Positions 40,761 through 54,004 of a stretch of 64,000 nt of DNA are shown in pieces (within the stretch, counting starts at the first letter, position 1; every line of letters starts with the position of its first letter). The DNA comes from Aphis gossypii (Eukaryota > Arthropoda > Insecta > Hemiptera > Aphididae): NCBI RefSeq assembly GCF_020184175.1, contig NC_065530.1, forward strand, positions 64,705,260 to 64,769,259, given 5' to 3'. The position numbers and the translations under genes are program-made. The notes beneath the pieces were generated by a model. The model was not told where the DNA came from. It saw only the letters and a program-made list of their open reading frames with translations, and did not search any database.

Positions 40761-41133
40761 CTATAATAATTTAAAATGAATAATAGTAATTGATAATTTA
40801 TTTAATTAACGATGAATTATACAAATATTAATTAGTTTGTTTTTTTTTATTATTATTATTATTAAACGAATCAAACGTATTTTTGCTGATCGTATTATAC
40901 CTAACCTATTTATTAAATACAATTTTTGAAAACATATTTGATTTCGTCATACAATTTTCTTGAAAACGACGACTTTCTTACTATATTTAATTTTTTTTTT
41001 TTTTAATATTACGACTATGGAAAAATTATGTTAAGAAGTTATAGACACTATAATCCTGCTGACTATTTGTTTACTTTTACTTAATACTTTAAAATAATTA
41101 AAATCTTTCTGAATTGAATTAGGTTGATACAAT

Positions 41134-41295
41134 ATTTTATTACGAGGCACAGTTGCTCATATATTTGGAAATCCAGACGAAGGCTCGATAGTGGAGAATT
41201 ATTTGTACGTAGTAAATCTATAACAAGTCTCTCGGGATTATCCTGATCAAGTTTCGAACGATGAGTTCATGCGATCAGCACACTCGGTAGGCAAA
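41134..41295. other. coding-like block, strand unresolved
   Basis: On + a frame reads RGTVAHIFGNPDEGSIVENY, meets one TAA (41221-41223), then continues in the same frame as QVSRDYPDQVSNDEFM up to a good donor, AAA followed by GTAAGT at 41296. On the minus strand a frame reading DNPERLVIDLLRTNNSPL is also open. One in-frame stop in an otherwise exon-like stretch suggests a pseudogene, but neither translation is recognised. Confidence 0.15.
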
Positions 41296-41632
41296 GTAAG
41301 TACATAGTACCTATGATGTATATGTATATCAGAGTATTAGACAGTCACTAACTTAGCTATTAACTTATATCATTATAATTTAAAGTATTGAATTTTTTTT
41401 CTTAGCATACAATATATATTTTTCAAATATAAAATTATTTTTTAAATGATAAATCATGTAAAATACCGAGTAAGTCGTTTTTTTGTATAGTAATAAGTAT
41501 ATTTTGAATGTATTTCGTTATAACTTATAAGTGTTCTATATCATGATAAAATTAAACAACTCAAATACAAAACTTCAAATTTTGTTGCTTTAAAAATTTA
41601 CCAGAAAACATTTTAAACATTATTTACCCATA

Positions 41633-41785
41633 GGTATAGTATGGTGGATACTTGAAAATGGAATCGCTTGGAATTGTAATCCAGCGATTCCTTATGTATA
41701 TTGTTGGAATAACGATGAAATTGACACCCTTTGGTACCAATATTGGCACCATAATGGACGAGGACACAATTATCGTTGTGCGTAA
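41633..41785 (+). other. tryptophan-rich open frame, unrecognised
   Basis: After an ACCCATAG acceptor-like site the frame runs 50 codons to TAA 41783-41785 and contains WWILENGIAWN and DTLWYQYWHHNG. The segment also holds a short inverted repeat (GGAATCGCT with AGCGATTCC, 41661-41692). The upstream donor at 41296 is not in phase with it, so a spliced link is not supported. Confidence 0.12.
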
Positions 41786-42379
41786 TCATATAATTATTCT
41801 TATATTTTATTAATAACAATACCTAATTGTAATTGTTTAAAAAACATATAATACAACATCGTATAGATTTTTGTAACCCAATGAATTCATGGTTAGTCAC
41901 TTTTATATTAAATAGAAAAAAATATATGAGTAATATACTTGTATCAGTGTTCTGTGGAATTCTAGTTTTCAGCAAATAACTTTTAGAGTTTTTGGGTAGA
42001 TATCTATGAAAAAAGTTATTCAACATTTTGTAACAATTAATCATTGAACGATAAGTCGATTACAGTAAAGTAAAATAACAAAATTAAAATAGCAATGACA
42101 TGCCACGCATCTGCTACGCTGACGCTATAAATATGATACCTAAATCAATGACTATGCTTTACCGCAGGTATTGTACAATTTTTTGCCGTTTGTTCGTTTG
42201 TCTTGTTTTGTCTACTCTCCTTTTTTAAAGAACATTTTCTTTTCTTTAATGTTTCCTATAAAGAAATATTATTTTTTGGTGTTTCGTAATATTAAAAAAT
42301 TTAAGGAACACTGCTGTCCTTTAGTATACCATACATTTTGACGGTTCGTCTTCGCTTATCTTTATAACCCGTTGCCACT

Positions 42380-42733
42380 TCACTTTCGTAGTTATTTACC
42401 GTATTTCATCGTATTCGGTCTGTGACGTCTCGAATTAGGAACTCGGATGCATTAAAAACAACGTTGTTCGCCTGTCCTAAGGCAATGACGGGCCCCGCTG
42501 AGACCAAAAAGGTATACCGTGCAGACAGCCGACGTAAGACACCTGCGGACATCGTGTGTGACGATTGTCCCTACGGAAATTTGGTTTCATGATTGACTAT
42601 TTCGTTTAAAAGTCCCCAAGGAACTGTCATCATAGGACGTCGAGCACTTTGGCAAGACGTGCCATTTCATTTTGAAACAGTCATGTAACCATGCAAGAGA
42701 CGACCTATTATTAATTTATATAAATCGAATAAA
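42380..42733 (+). other. GC-richer block with small ORF and poly(A) signal
   Basis: A frame open from about 42380 includes ATG 42485 and ends at TGA 42590-42592. The 35-residue ORF starts MTGPAETKKVYRADSRRKTP and has a CxxC pair (VCDDCPYG). AATAAA follows at 42728-42733. The opposite strand also has open frames here. It could be a short transcript or a remnant of a transposase zinc-binding tail; I do not recognise it with confidence. Confidence 0.18.
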
Positions 42734-43017
42734 ATTGAACTTTATTAAAAATTACTTTGTTTTATTGATTTTTATGTGTTGGGAGTAAATAATATGGTTT
42801 AATAGCTAATAGGACCAGTTGTGTCAGCACACATTCCTTTTCTATAAACAAAAATATAATATTATAATGTTAATTTTCCGACTTTTCTTAATATATACAA
42901 CTTATGATGGCTTCATTATTATTAGTGTTTTTTTATAAATTTCACAATTGTTTTTGTGTTCAAAATTATGTAATATAATAGTAAAGCGTGTAAAAAGTAT
43001 AATTCGTTCGTGAGACT

Positions 43018-43164
43018 ATGATCAATAATATACTTAATTTTTTTCGCCAAACGCTGAAAAAGACGGCTGTTGGAACCAGAAATCGACACAACGGAGAAAA
43101 ACTGAAAATTTACAATATCTTAAAAAGAAACTATCTTAATTTGGGTGATGTCCAGATTTGGTAG
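43018..43164 (+). other. 48-codon ORF, possible exon
   Basis: ATG 43018 to TAG 43162-43164, reading MINNILNFFRQTLKKTAVGT and then a basic stretch (RNRHNGEKLKIY). It is GC-richer than its flanks in the middle. It could be an exon preceding the terminal-exon candidate at 43251, but no consensus donor is visible between them. Confidence 0.15.
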
Positions 43165-43250
43165 TTAACTGTTGTCTTATTATTATACATATATTCAGTT
43201 GTAATTTATACCTATTGCATTCCAGTTACTTCACTTTTATCGCTTTTCAG

Positions 43251-43339
43251 GTGCTCCAACTTCCAACCAGTAGTAATGTAGAATATGTTGCCTATATATA
43301 ACGTGACGAGGTCATTATTCATTTTATTGATCAAATAAA
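43251..43339 (+). other. candidate terminal exon with poly(A) signal
   Basis: CACTTTTATCGCTTTTCAG is a textbook acceptor. It is followed by 16 open codons (VLQLPTSSNVEYVAYI), TAA at 43299-43301, and AATAAA at 43334-43339. This order (acceptor, short tail, stop, signal) is what a last exon looks like. The gene it would belong to is unknown. Confidence 0.22.
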
Positions 43340-44867
43340 ATATTAGAAATGTACATTCTTTATTTCTTTAATCAGTTTAATCACTTGTACATCTTAACAT
43401 TATTTTAAACAAAACATGTTATTGTTATAAAACAATTTCAGTAATATATAAAATATTTTCCATGAGAAAATTTAGTTCAATCCCAATAAAATAAATTCTA
43501 TATATTTTTTCAAATACAATAGAAACATATTATGTAGTTAAATAATTAATTCAATATCTTCGTAAAAATAATAAAAATGTTATTTATGTTATTTTGTATT
43601 TATTTAAAATGTCGAATATGTATTTTTTTTTAAATTAAATTTCAATTATAACGATAGACGAACTACGTTTTCAAAAAATAAATAAAGGAATACTTCATAA
43701 ATTATTTTTTAAAACTGTGTATGATATAAATACATTAAATATTTACCTATATAGAATGTAGATATTAAGGATGATATACTGGGCTTTTGGGAGTTTTGAA
43801 ATAATATAATATATCTATGTTATCATTTTATCCTTTGTGTATTAAAAACACTATTGAACTTGTTTTAAATTGTTTTCCATAGGAGGGGATATAGTATATC
43901 AATATTTCAATATTTATCTGTAGCTCGCTATTTTAGATACTTCTACGATTTTTGTTCACTATGGAGATGTTGAAAATACCCTGTCTTATGCTGATGTCAT
44001 ACAGTTAATCTATTTCAAATTTTTGAACTAGGATATATATAAATATTTATATGAGACATACTTTTAATAATTATAGTCATGGTTTTTTATTTTTTTCTCG
44101 ATCGACGCCTATATGCAGTTAACTGCAGATTATTTAGCTAGGTATAGTATATCATGCAATTTTTCAAATATGCTTTAAAGAATTTTCACATTTTACCATA
44201 TTATATAGGATAAAGCCTGCAGAGAATTCAGTTTGAACTTATACAGGATGATTTGTCAAACATGGTCACACCCACTTTTTTTTAGTAATGATGAATTGTT
44301 TATTCAGATTCTAATTTCTCGAATTTTTAAATATAATATAACTGATTTATAAGACAGGAAGTGACGTACAAATTTTGAAGATTGGAAATTATATAACGTA
44401 ATATATGTAGTTAGTAGTCAACTACGATTTTGTTTTATAATTTATCGTTACTTTTCGTGTTTTATAAAATTACGTTCACATGATATACATATAATATTAG
44501 GTAAATCAATCATTAATATCTTTGTGATTCTGATATTTATAATGTATGATACAATAAGATAGACTACAAAACGTTTGCCGCTCTCGCGCGCCCAGTTTAA
44601 GCTGTTACTGTGCTTGAGGCTATACGGCAATCCAATTTTTATCAATAAATATTTTGTGAACCATTCTTATATTATGTAAGCCAGCGAAATTCGCCAAACT
44701 ATACAAGCATTTAACGAATCAACTAGAATATCACTATGAGTAATAATAAAGATTATATACTAGGCACACATACACTGTTAAAGAATGAACCTAAACCTAA
44801 TAAGTTGTAACCTCGTAAATCTAACAAAAACCTTGTTATTATTATTCATATAATATCTTTACATTTT
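43340..44867. other. AT-rich stretch without recognised features
   Basis: No supported gene or repeat. The minus ORF at 44448-44645 is not convincing as protein. Confidence 0.5.
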
Positions 44868-46569
44868 TTTTTAGATTCTGAACGAAGTGATGAATGTATT
44901 GATTTTACAATGATGTGTGTTTTTTTTTTTTTTTTTTTTGTGTCTGTGTACAGCATAACTAGTCGAAATAATGCTCCAATTTCAAACAATGGGGGTGGTT
45001 TTCGATGTAAAAGTGAATATCCTTGGTGCATTATAGAGGTAAAAAGTTAACATTTTCCAACAGTTTTCAAAAAAATCGAGAAAAACAAAAAAGAAATGAC
45101 GCAAAAACGGCAATTTTTACGCAAAACCAGTTTTCGACCAAATCGATTTTTTTTTATGGTTGTAATTCAAAAACTAATTACTGAAAATACTTGAAATTTT
45201 CACCAAATGTTAATGTCAGTGGTATCCGTATATAGTTAAATTTTCAAAAAATTTTGACTTTTTTTGAGTTATTTATAGACCACTGAAATTTTCTATTTTT
45301 TTTAGAAATTTTTTTTAAAGTGTCGATAAAAATTTTTGGATGACCAAAAAGTTTTGAAAATTTAATACAAGGTTCCTTATGAGTTGTTTTTAATGTAGCT
45401 AAAAAAAATTAAAAATCGTTAGTCACAATTTTTTTTTATAAGCGTTTTTAGTTCAAATTTTTACGAAATCTGTCGAAAACGCGAAAATTTGCAAGTAATT
45501 TTGAAGTTGAAAAATCATAAAATTTTTTTCTTTTATAACTAAGTTTTGAAAATTTGGTACAAGGTTCTCCATACATTTTTCTTCAAATATCTGTAAAAAA
45601 AACTCTACCGGATTCAGACAAAAAATTTTTATGAGTGTTTGAAATTTAAATTTTTACAAAAACCGCGTTAAATAACAGTTTAGCCTCAAACGATTTTTGA
45701 TATTTGTTATTATTCAAAAAGTATAAGTCGTAGATACTTGAAAATTTTACCAGTTATTAAGATTCGCGTTTTCTTTACGTGATTTGAATTTCAAAATATT
45801 TTGACTTTTTTTGAGCTATTTATAGACAACTGAAATTTTCAATTTTTCTGAAAAAATATTTTTGAAGTGTCGATAAAAATTTTTTGGCCCTATCAAAATA
45901 CTTGAAAATTTAATACAAAGTTCCTCATATGTTATTCTTATAGTGATTAAAAAATTATAAGAATACATAGGCACAATTTTTTTTTATTAGCATTTGAAGT
46001 TCAAATTTTGACGAAAATTCGTCAAAATTATGAATATTTGCGAAATATTTGAAGTTGAAAAATCATAAAATTTTTTGTGTTTATAACTAAGGATTAAAAA
46101 TACAACACTAAGTTTTCCATAAGTTTACCTTCAAGTATCTATAGAGAAAACTCGAAGCATCATTATAGGAAAAATTTTAAGTGCGTTTGAATTTTAAATT
46201 TTAACGAAATAGCGTAACGATAACGATTTATCCTCAAATGATTTTAAATATTTGTTATTATTCAAAAAGTATAAGTCGTAGATACTTGAAAATTTTACCA
46301 GTTATTAAGATTCGCGTTTTCTTTACGTGATTTAATTTTCAAAATATTTTTTAATATAAGCTGGTTTTTTAAAACCACCTTTTTTACCAACCACTAGAAA
46401 TTATATCCTAGGCTGACAAATCATCTTCGTTCAGAATCGTTTTTCGTATACAATGATAACTATCATTGGATTCAAATTTAACACTCCTATAATATATAAT
46501 AATGATCCATACGGCACCTAATGTACAGCAGAGCGGTACTCACTTGCCCACTTTTTTTTTTTTTTTTTA
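44868..46569 (+). mobile_element. repeat family copy A, Helentron/DINE-like layout
   Basis: The left subterminal repeat GATTCTGAACGAAG is at 44874-44887 and its reverse complement at 46425-46438. Thirteen bases outside the right one is a perfect hairpin, CAATGATA-AC-TATCATTG (46451-46468). The interior is tandem units of about 548 bp: CTTTTTTTGAG anchors recur at about 45258 and 45806, and a third unit is cut short near 46352 by a deletion relative to copy B. It starts after a T run and ends in one. It has no coding capacity; a minus ORF at 44846-45031 merely reads the left end. Subterminal inverted repeats, central tandem repeats and a 3' hairpin are the hallmarks of non-autonomous Helentrons; the class is inferred. 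Confidence 0.7.
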
Positions 46570-49213
46570 TAAGTATTTGTGTTTATAAAGATAAACAGCA
46601 TGATTAACTTAAAGTAAATCTGTCTGTCGATGGCACTTCACATTTCACAGGAATATATTTTATTTTATGAGAATTTATAACTTTATTGATTATTATTATT
46701 TTTATGCGTAGGTAGATAACAATTTACTTTTTCAATTACTACAGCGTTTTTAAAAGACGTACGAGAATATTGTATTCCAATAAATAAAGTTTTATATTTT
46801 TAAATTGGATGTAGTGGAATAAGGTATTATTATATACTACAGGCTACGCTATAGGTTTGCAGCCCCTTCAACTAATTGCCATTTTGAATAACTACAAGGA
46901 CATAAAAATATTAAATATACTTTACTTTTATATTTTAATTTTTAAAACTAATTTTCTAAGTTGTCTATATAAGCTTGTAAAAAGATTACATTGAATATTT
47001 AATAGCTTACTATTCTTTTAACAAGCTAATTGGCGTTTATATGAAGTGTTTTAGAGTGTATATTATATAGAAATCTTCAACGCTAAATGTCTTCATTATG
47101 TCATAAATTTTGTCTTGTCTTATTTCCTACGTAAGTACTATAATATAATTGAAACAAATGTGTACAAATTTGCTTATAAATATTTTCATAAGGTGAAAAT
47201 ATATACCTTTATATACAACACGTAGGTATTACGATTAAGAACGAATCCTATAAACCTAAATTTCGCGGTACACACGTAATATAATAGATAGGTATATACC
47301 TACAATCTACATGATATATGAGTAATTTAAAACATTTCGTAAACGCTCACCGAAAGTTCAAACCTTCTGAGAGACGGTATAAAAACGGTAAATGATACAC
47401 GTCAATAACATCAGTACACGTGTATAATAATGATAATAATATATGTAATATGTATAAGTATATATCGCGTGGCAGCAGCACTGGATCCTGAAGTTGCCCC
47501 GAGGGATCTATACGAATATGTCGTAACCGTGTTGCTAATATACGGTATAAAAAAATCATGCGTCGTGTAGCACATTATATATATGTAGCTGGTAGTTGCG
47601 ATAGGATTTATTTTCTATTATTATTATTATTAGTATTAGTATTATTACGTGTACACACACATCTGCGAAAAAAAAATAATCGAAAGTAGGTGCTTGTCTA
47701 ATAATTTTTTTTTTTTTTTATTATTATTTAACTGTCGCTGGTTAGTTATAATTTTTATTAGTTTATTTTTTACTTTGAAACCGTGGATTGTTTCGTATCG
47801 TACTTTGCGAAGTATCTACAAAGTACGTTATTTTCTTTATTTTTCTACAGCTATCGATTAGTGTATAAATTCATATCATAATACTCAAGTACTAAAATTA
47901 CGATATATTCGTAATCGCATAATATATATATTATACGTGAAATCGTGACAAACTTTAGGAATGATCATAACTTGGTGATACATAATATCTATGAAAAAGT
48001 TAGGTGTCTTTTGCTATTTTTCATAGGTGTTTAATATTATACATGTCTATGAGAACATTTTCTCTATCCTTATATTATATCCATTAACCACCTGGACGGA
48101 TATCTGAACGAAATTCGATTCGTATTTCGTGGTGATTACACCTACGTAGTTTTCCGAGATATTTTAAGTCATTCGAGTTCATCATTTATTCATATATACA
48201 TGTTTCGATATACATTTATACAGGATCATTTAAATTTGTCATTATATTTTTTTATAATTTAAAATATTTGTTATACGTTATGTACTTAGTTATAGTGTAT
48301 AAGCGTTGACATGTGGGTGAGTTGGTCATAAGGCATCGAAATATAATTACATGCATTTCAAAAAATATATCTGTACCTACTAATAATTACACTAAATAAT
48401 ACATAATATGGCATTATTACAAATCAAAAGTTTATAAATAAAAGATAGAAAATTAACGAAATAGGTGGGTAAAATATTGTTTTTTTAAGCATTTTGCATA
48501 TTTTATACAGATGGTTTGTAAATATATCTAAATCGTTAAATAAGCCGTTTAATAACAACGAGTGTCCAGTGACAAAATTCAGACTGGCATACTGCAGCAT
48601 TCGTATACGTAAGCCTTAAGAGACGGATACAATTTAATTTTTCCACCTCGAGTCTAAAAAATGGATATCGCTGGGTGTGTAATTCTGTAATAATCTGTTA
48701 GATAGATAAAATTTATCATTGGTCAATTTCATACTTTATTTGAATCCCATTAAAATGTATTTTATGAGATATCGAGAGTATAAGGTTGTCTAAAAATAAA
48801 GTCTGATGTTATACTTAAATTATATAATATTATTTTTATACAGTCCTAGTATACACAATACGTATAATATGTGGAATTAGTGGGTATTACTGTTTCAGTG
48901 TAAATGCTTATTTTATCAACAACCTTCACATAATCAATATATACTATTCTGTGAAATGTAAACTTTTAAAATTTTAAGGTTTACGTGCAATATTCTATTA
49001 TTTAAATCATTTTATTTTAGTGAAACTAACATGGTATCAAATTAATTTACAACAATGATTTATATTTTAATTTAATCTTTTTTTGAACTTTTCAATAATT
49101 TTAATCATACCGCCAAAGCTTTATATGTATAAAATAAAATATTTTGGCCCCGCTGTTGATGATTAAATTCAACTCACTCTCACAATTCCATAACAAAATA
49201 TAGAAAGAAAACA
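46570..49213. other. spacer between two inverted repeat copies
   Basis: About 2.6 kb of AT-rich DNA with no supported gene. Open frames at 47347-47559 (minus) and 47649-47861 (plus) show no recognisable protein features. It forms the loop of the large inverted repeat made by the flanking copies. Confidence 0.5.
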
Positions 49214-51275
49214 TAAAAAAAGCGGGCAAGTGAGTACCGCTCTGCTGTACATTAGGTGCCGTATGGATCATTATTATATATTATATTAGTGTTAAATTTG
49301 AATCCAATGATAGTTATCATTGTATACGAAAAACGATTCTGAACGAAGATGATTTGTCAGCCTAGGATATAATTTCTAGTGGTTGGTGAAAAAGGTGGTT
49401 TATGTTTTAATGGCCTGAATACAACAAAATTTAAGTTCTTTTATAATAATTGTAAGTTAAACTTATGAAACACCTTGTATTAAATTTTCAACTCTTAGCT
49501 ACTTATACAAACATTTTTATGAAATATACCTACAAAATAATTTGCAAATATTCATGGTTTTGACGAATTGTTGTCAATATTTGAACTTCAAATGCTAATA
49601 AAAAAAAATTGTGCCTATGTATTCTTATAATTTTTTAATCACTATAATAATAACTTATGAGGAACTTTGCATTCAATTTTCAAGTATTTTGATAGGGCCA
49701 AAAAGATTTTATCGACACATAAAAAAACAATTTTCAGAAAAATTGAAAATTTCAGTTGTCTATAAATAACTCAAAAAAAGTCAAAATATTTTGAAAATTA
49801 AATCACGTAAAGAAAACGCTAATCTTAATAACTGGTAAAATTTTCAAGTATCTACGACTTGTACTTTTTGAATAATAACAAATATTTAAAATCGTTTGAG
49901 GATAAATCGTTATCGTTACGCGATTTCGTTAAAATTTAAAATTCAAACGCACTTAAAATTTTTCCTATAATGATGCTTCGAGTTTTCTCTATAGATACTT
50001 GAAGGTAAACTTATGGAAAACTTAGTGTTGTATTTTTAATCCTTAGTTATAAACACAAAAAATTTTATGATTTTTCAACTTCAAATAATTTGCAAATATT
50101 CATGGTTTTAACGAATTGTTGTCAATATTTGAACTTCAAATGCTAATAAAAAAAAATTGTGCCTATGTATTCTTATAATTTTTTAATCACTATAAGAATA
50201 ACATATAAGGAACTTTGTATAACATTTTCAAGTATTTTGATAGGGCCAAAAAAATTTTATCGACCCTTCAAAAAAAATTTTTCAGAAAAATTGAAAATTT
50301 CAGTTGTCTATAAATAGCTCAAAAAAAGTCAAAATATTTTGAAATTTAAATCACGTAAAGAAAACGCGAATCTTAATAACTGGTAAAATTTTCAAGTATC
50401 TACGACTTATACTTTTTGAATAATAACAAATATCAAAAATCGTTTGAGGCTAAACTGTTATCGTTACGCAATTTCATAAAAATTTAAAATTCAAACACTC
50501 ATAAAAATTTTTTGTCTGAACCCGGTAGAGTTTTTTTTACAGATATTTGAAGAAAAATGTATGGAGAACCTTGTACCAAATTTTCAAATCTTAGTTATAA
50601 AAGGAAAAAATTTTATGATTTTTCAACTTCAAAAATACTTGCAAATTTTCGCGTTTTCGACAGATTTCGTAAAAATTTGAAATATAAACGCTTATAAAAA
50701 AAAATTATGACTAACGATTTTTAATTTTTTTTTGCTACATTAAAAACAACTCATAAGGAACCTCGTATTAAATTTTCAAAACTTTTTGGTCATCCAAAAA
50801 TTTTTTATCGACACTTTAAAAAAAATTTCTCAAAAAAATCGAAAATTTCAGTGGTCTATAAATAACTCAAAAAAAGTCAAAATTTTTTGAAAATTTAACT
50901 ATATACGGATACCACTGACATTAACATTTGGTGAAAATTTCAAGTGTTTTCAGTGATTAGTTTTTGAATTACAACCATAAAAAAAAATCAATTTGGTCGA
51001 AAACTGGTTTTGCGTAAAAATTGCCGTTTTTCCGTCATTTTTTTTTTGTTTTTCTCGATTTTTTTGAAAACTGTTGGAAAATGTTAACTTTTTACCTCTA
51101 TAATGCACCAAGGATATTCACTTTTACATCGGAAACCACCCCCATTGTTTGAAATTGGAGCATTATTTCGACTAGTTATGCTGTACACAGACACAAAAAA
51201 AAAAAAAAAAAAAAAAAAAAAAACACACATCATTGTAAAATCAATACATTCATCACTTCGTTCAGAATCTAAAAA
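49214..51275 (-). mobile_element. repeat family copy B, inverted relative to copy A, more complete
   Basis: Read on the minus strand it begins at 51275 with TTTTTAGATTCTGAACG. Subterminal repeats lie at 51256-51269 and 49335-49348, and the hairpin CAATGATA-GT-TATCATTG at 49305-49322. Three tandem units of about 549 bp are marked by CTCAAAAAAAG at about 49770, 50319 and 50868. The first 150 bases and last 150 bases are nearly identical to copy A: the open frame starting MHQGYSLLHRKPPPLFEIGA appears in both. A long A run (about 51194-51222) corresponds to the T run of copy A but differs in length. Confidence 0.72.
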
Positions 51276-54004
51276 TGTCTGTTATTACAATTTATCAAAA
51301 ATATCAATCCGTCGCGTCCAGACAATCGTATTCTGTGATCGTACATTTGTACTTATATCTATAGTTTTGAAATATTAAAAATTTTCGAAAGTACAATAAT
51401 ATAATTGCGACCGCTGTCGACGATTCACGTGGTCCATTACAGGTTTACCATTGATTATATACCGCAAAACATATAATCAATGATATTTTTCAATCTGCAA
51501 GACTACATTAATTTAATTTCTTCATAGCTCCTATTTGCACTAGTTTGCTTATAATTACACATAATATAGAATAACGTACATGGATTGTGTTAACGAAAGG
51601 TTAAAATTTTTAACTTGATTTCAGTAACACTTTTTAAATAATCAAATTGTAGACTTATAATATAATGATAATGATCAGGGTTGGAATGATGTTTATCGTT
51701 GTTTTATTTTCTATTAGTTGTAAAACTTTGAGAACGACCGGAGACTAAATATACAAATACACACTAAACTATAATAGGTAGGTTAGGTTACACGAATCAA
51801 CGTGTTTTTTATTAATCATTTTTAGCACAAATAATCAAATTAACAACACATGTTAAAAAGTTATTGATCATCATTATAAAAATAATTGATTCAGTGTATG
51901 AAGTATAATTTTGTCGAGGTAATTTAGTTTCGTTTTTTTAATATAAAATTATTCATTTAATTGCACCTATCGATTAATTACATTGTTTATACGCGATATT
52001 GAAAGTTAAGTATACTTGATAGGTTGCTTAGCTCGTTATTTTATATAAGCATCGCAAACAAATTAACTTTCGATTTTAAATGAAAAATTTTCTAAATTTG
52101 TCGTATCGTTTTATATTTGTATATAATTTTTCTGATCCAGTTATCTCTATCATAAAACCGTCGTTTATCCATCCCTTTGAAAACAATTTTTTTCTCTCAC
52201 ACATATTAATTCTATATTTTTACGGTTCTATTAATAATTAAAAATTATAACGGTTTAAGTTCATGCTTTTCATCTATCACTCTCTCACTCTTTTACGAAG
52301 TTTTTAAATTTTAACAACAAAGTGTACAAAACATAAAATAGGTAAATAAATAAAAAAAATAAATTGCTTATCATATTTTATAAGTACATCTAAGTCTATA
52401 CCGGTCAAGGTCAGTGTTTTAACTGTAATCAATTACAAAAAAAAAATAACAAATTGATATTATATAATTACACAGTACATAATATACGCCTAGCTATAAT
52501 GCCATGTGCATTGTGCATCGCGCACACGCAGTAGTTATTTAAACTATATAATAAAAGATAAATACACTGTTCGATGTCCATCAACATGATAGTTTTGTTC
52601 AATCGTGTGGCGAATATCATAGGACTCGTGTGGTATTTATGCCACAGCTAGAGGTGTACAATTTACTTGGCTATACAACGTGTTTTATTATATACATGCT
52701 GCGATATAATAATTATGTTATGTAGGTACCTGTGTGAGTTAATATATACGTAAATTCAGTGTGCCATAAAAACACATGGATTGCGTAGTCATAATATATT
52801 CGTGTGTGTAGGTACATTTTACTATTTTTTATCATCACTACAAAAAATGATCAGTTTTTGTCAACCGTGATGAAGTTGAAATATTTAAAAAATATATATA
52901 ATGAATAAATATGTCTTTAATCGGTTTTTGTTGTTTACAATATCAGTTCTATTGTTTTGTAAAAATCCGAATTTTCACAACGAAATTTCGAACTAGAAGT
53001 TAATCGCTATATATTACCTAGTTATAACACCTTATTATTATACATTTAAAATGATAATGAAAGAACTTTAATGTAGTTATACAGTGGTGTTCTGCAAAAT
53101 GTTGGTTCACTATTTCGCTCATAAATAATATTATAATATGTTTACTCATTTACCCCATTATTTCTTCGAAATTCAATTTTTATAATGTACTAAAATTTTC
53201 AAAAAATATTCACCCTTTATATAGGAAATATACGTTTCCGTTCAAAAGAAAAATAAATTAAAAATTAAAAATATGTAAGTGCTTTACGAATATCAGTAAT
53301 AGCATCGAACTAAATTGTTTAAATGATATAATGTTTTATGTTTACTTAAATAATAATCACGAGTTCCGTGAATGAATACTGTAACAATTGTGAAGTGGGC
53401 GAAAATGCAAAATGACCCATTTTTGCAAACCAAACAAAACGTCTAATGTGTGTATTATAATTTATTTACGTATATGATCGACAATACTGATTAAGTTGAG
53501 TAGTCTTCTAGTACCTATGTTATACGTAATACACTTGTATTCAGTTTACGTATTCGATTAATATTATATGGTGAATAGTCATAGCCGACGGACCTAACAA
53601 TAGAACATTTCAATGATAAGCTAAATCACTACCGTCAAATGCATTATAGTATTGTCAATAATTATAATAACAAAGATACATTGTTTTTGTTTTTGACTTC
53701 ATGATCAATATTATGTACATCACCAATTTAAATTTTTCTCTCAGATAAACACACTTTAGGTATTGCACGTTTTGATCATACGTATAAATAAATTGATTGT
53801 CACGGTTTTAATTTATGTAATAATATTTGAATTTTGAAGCACAACAATTTGTAGGTATCTCATACTACGAACATTTTACTTCGCATTATAGGTTTTTGCT
53901 GCTTCCCCTTTAAAAGTAATAAAATCCACGAAGACAATGATAGGTATAATTGTATTATGTTATTACTTATTTTATTAAATAGCTTTCACGGAAATGTTTA
54001 TTAC
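51276..54004. other. AT-rich stretch without recognised genes
   Basis: No supported coding frame, RNA gene or additional repeat copy. Confidence 0.5.

Noticed and set aside
41661..41692. Inverted repeat GGAATCGCT...AGCGATTCC as a possible microRNA hairpin
   Set aside because: The stem is only about 11 pairs and does not extend convincingly into the flanks, too short for a microRNA precursor.
51103..51378. 91-codon plus ORF (MHQGYSLLHRKPPP...)
   Set aside because: It reads the left end of repeat copy B backwards, includes a poly-lysine run from the A tract, and the same frame recurs in copy A; no sign of selection as a protein.
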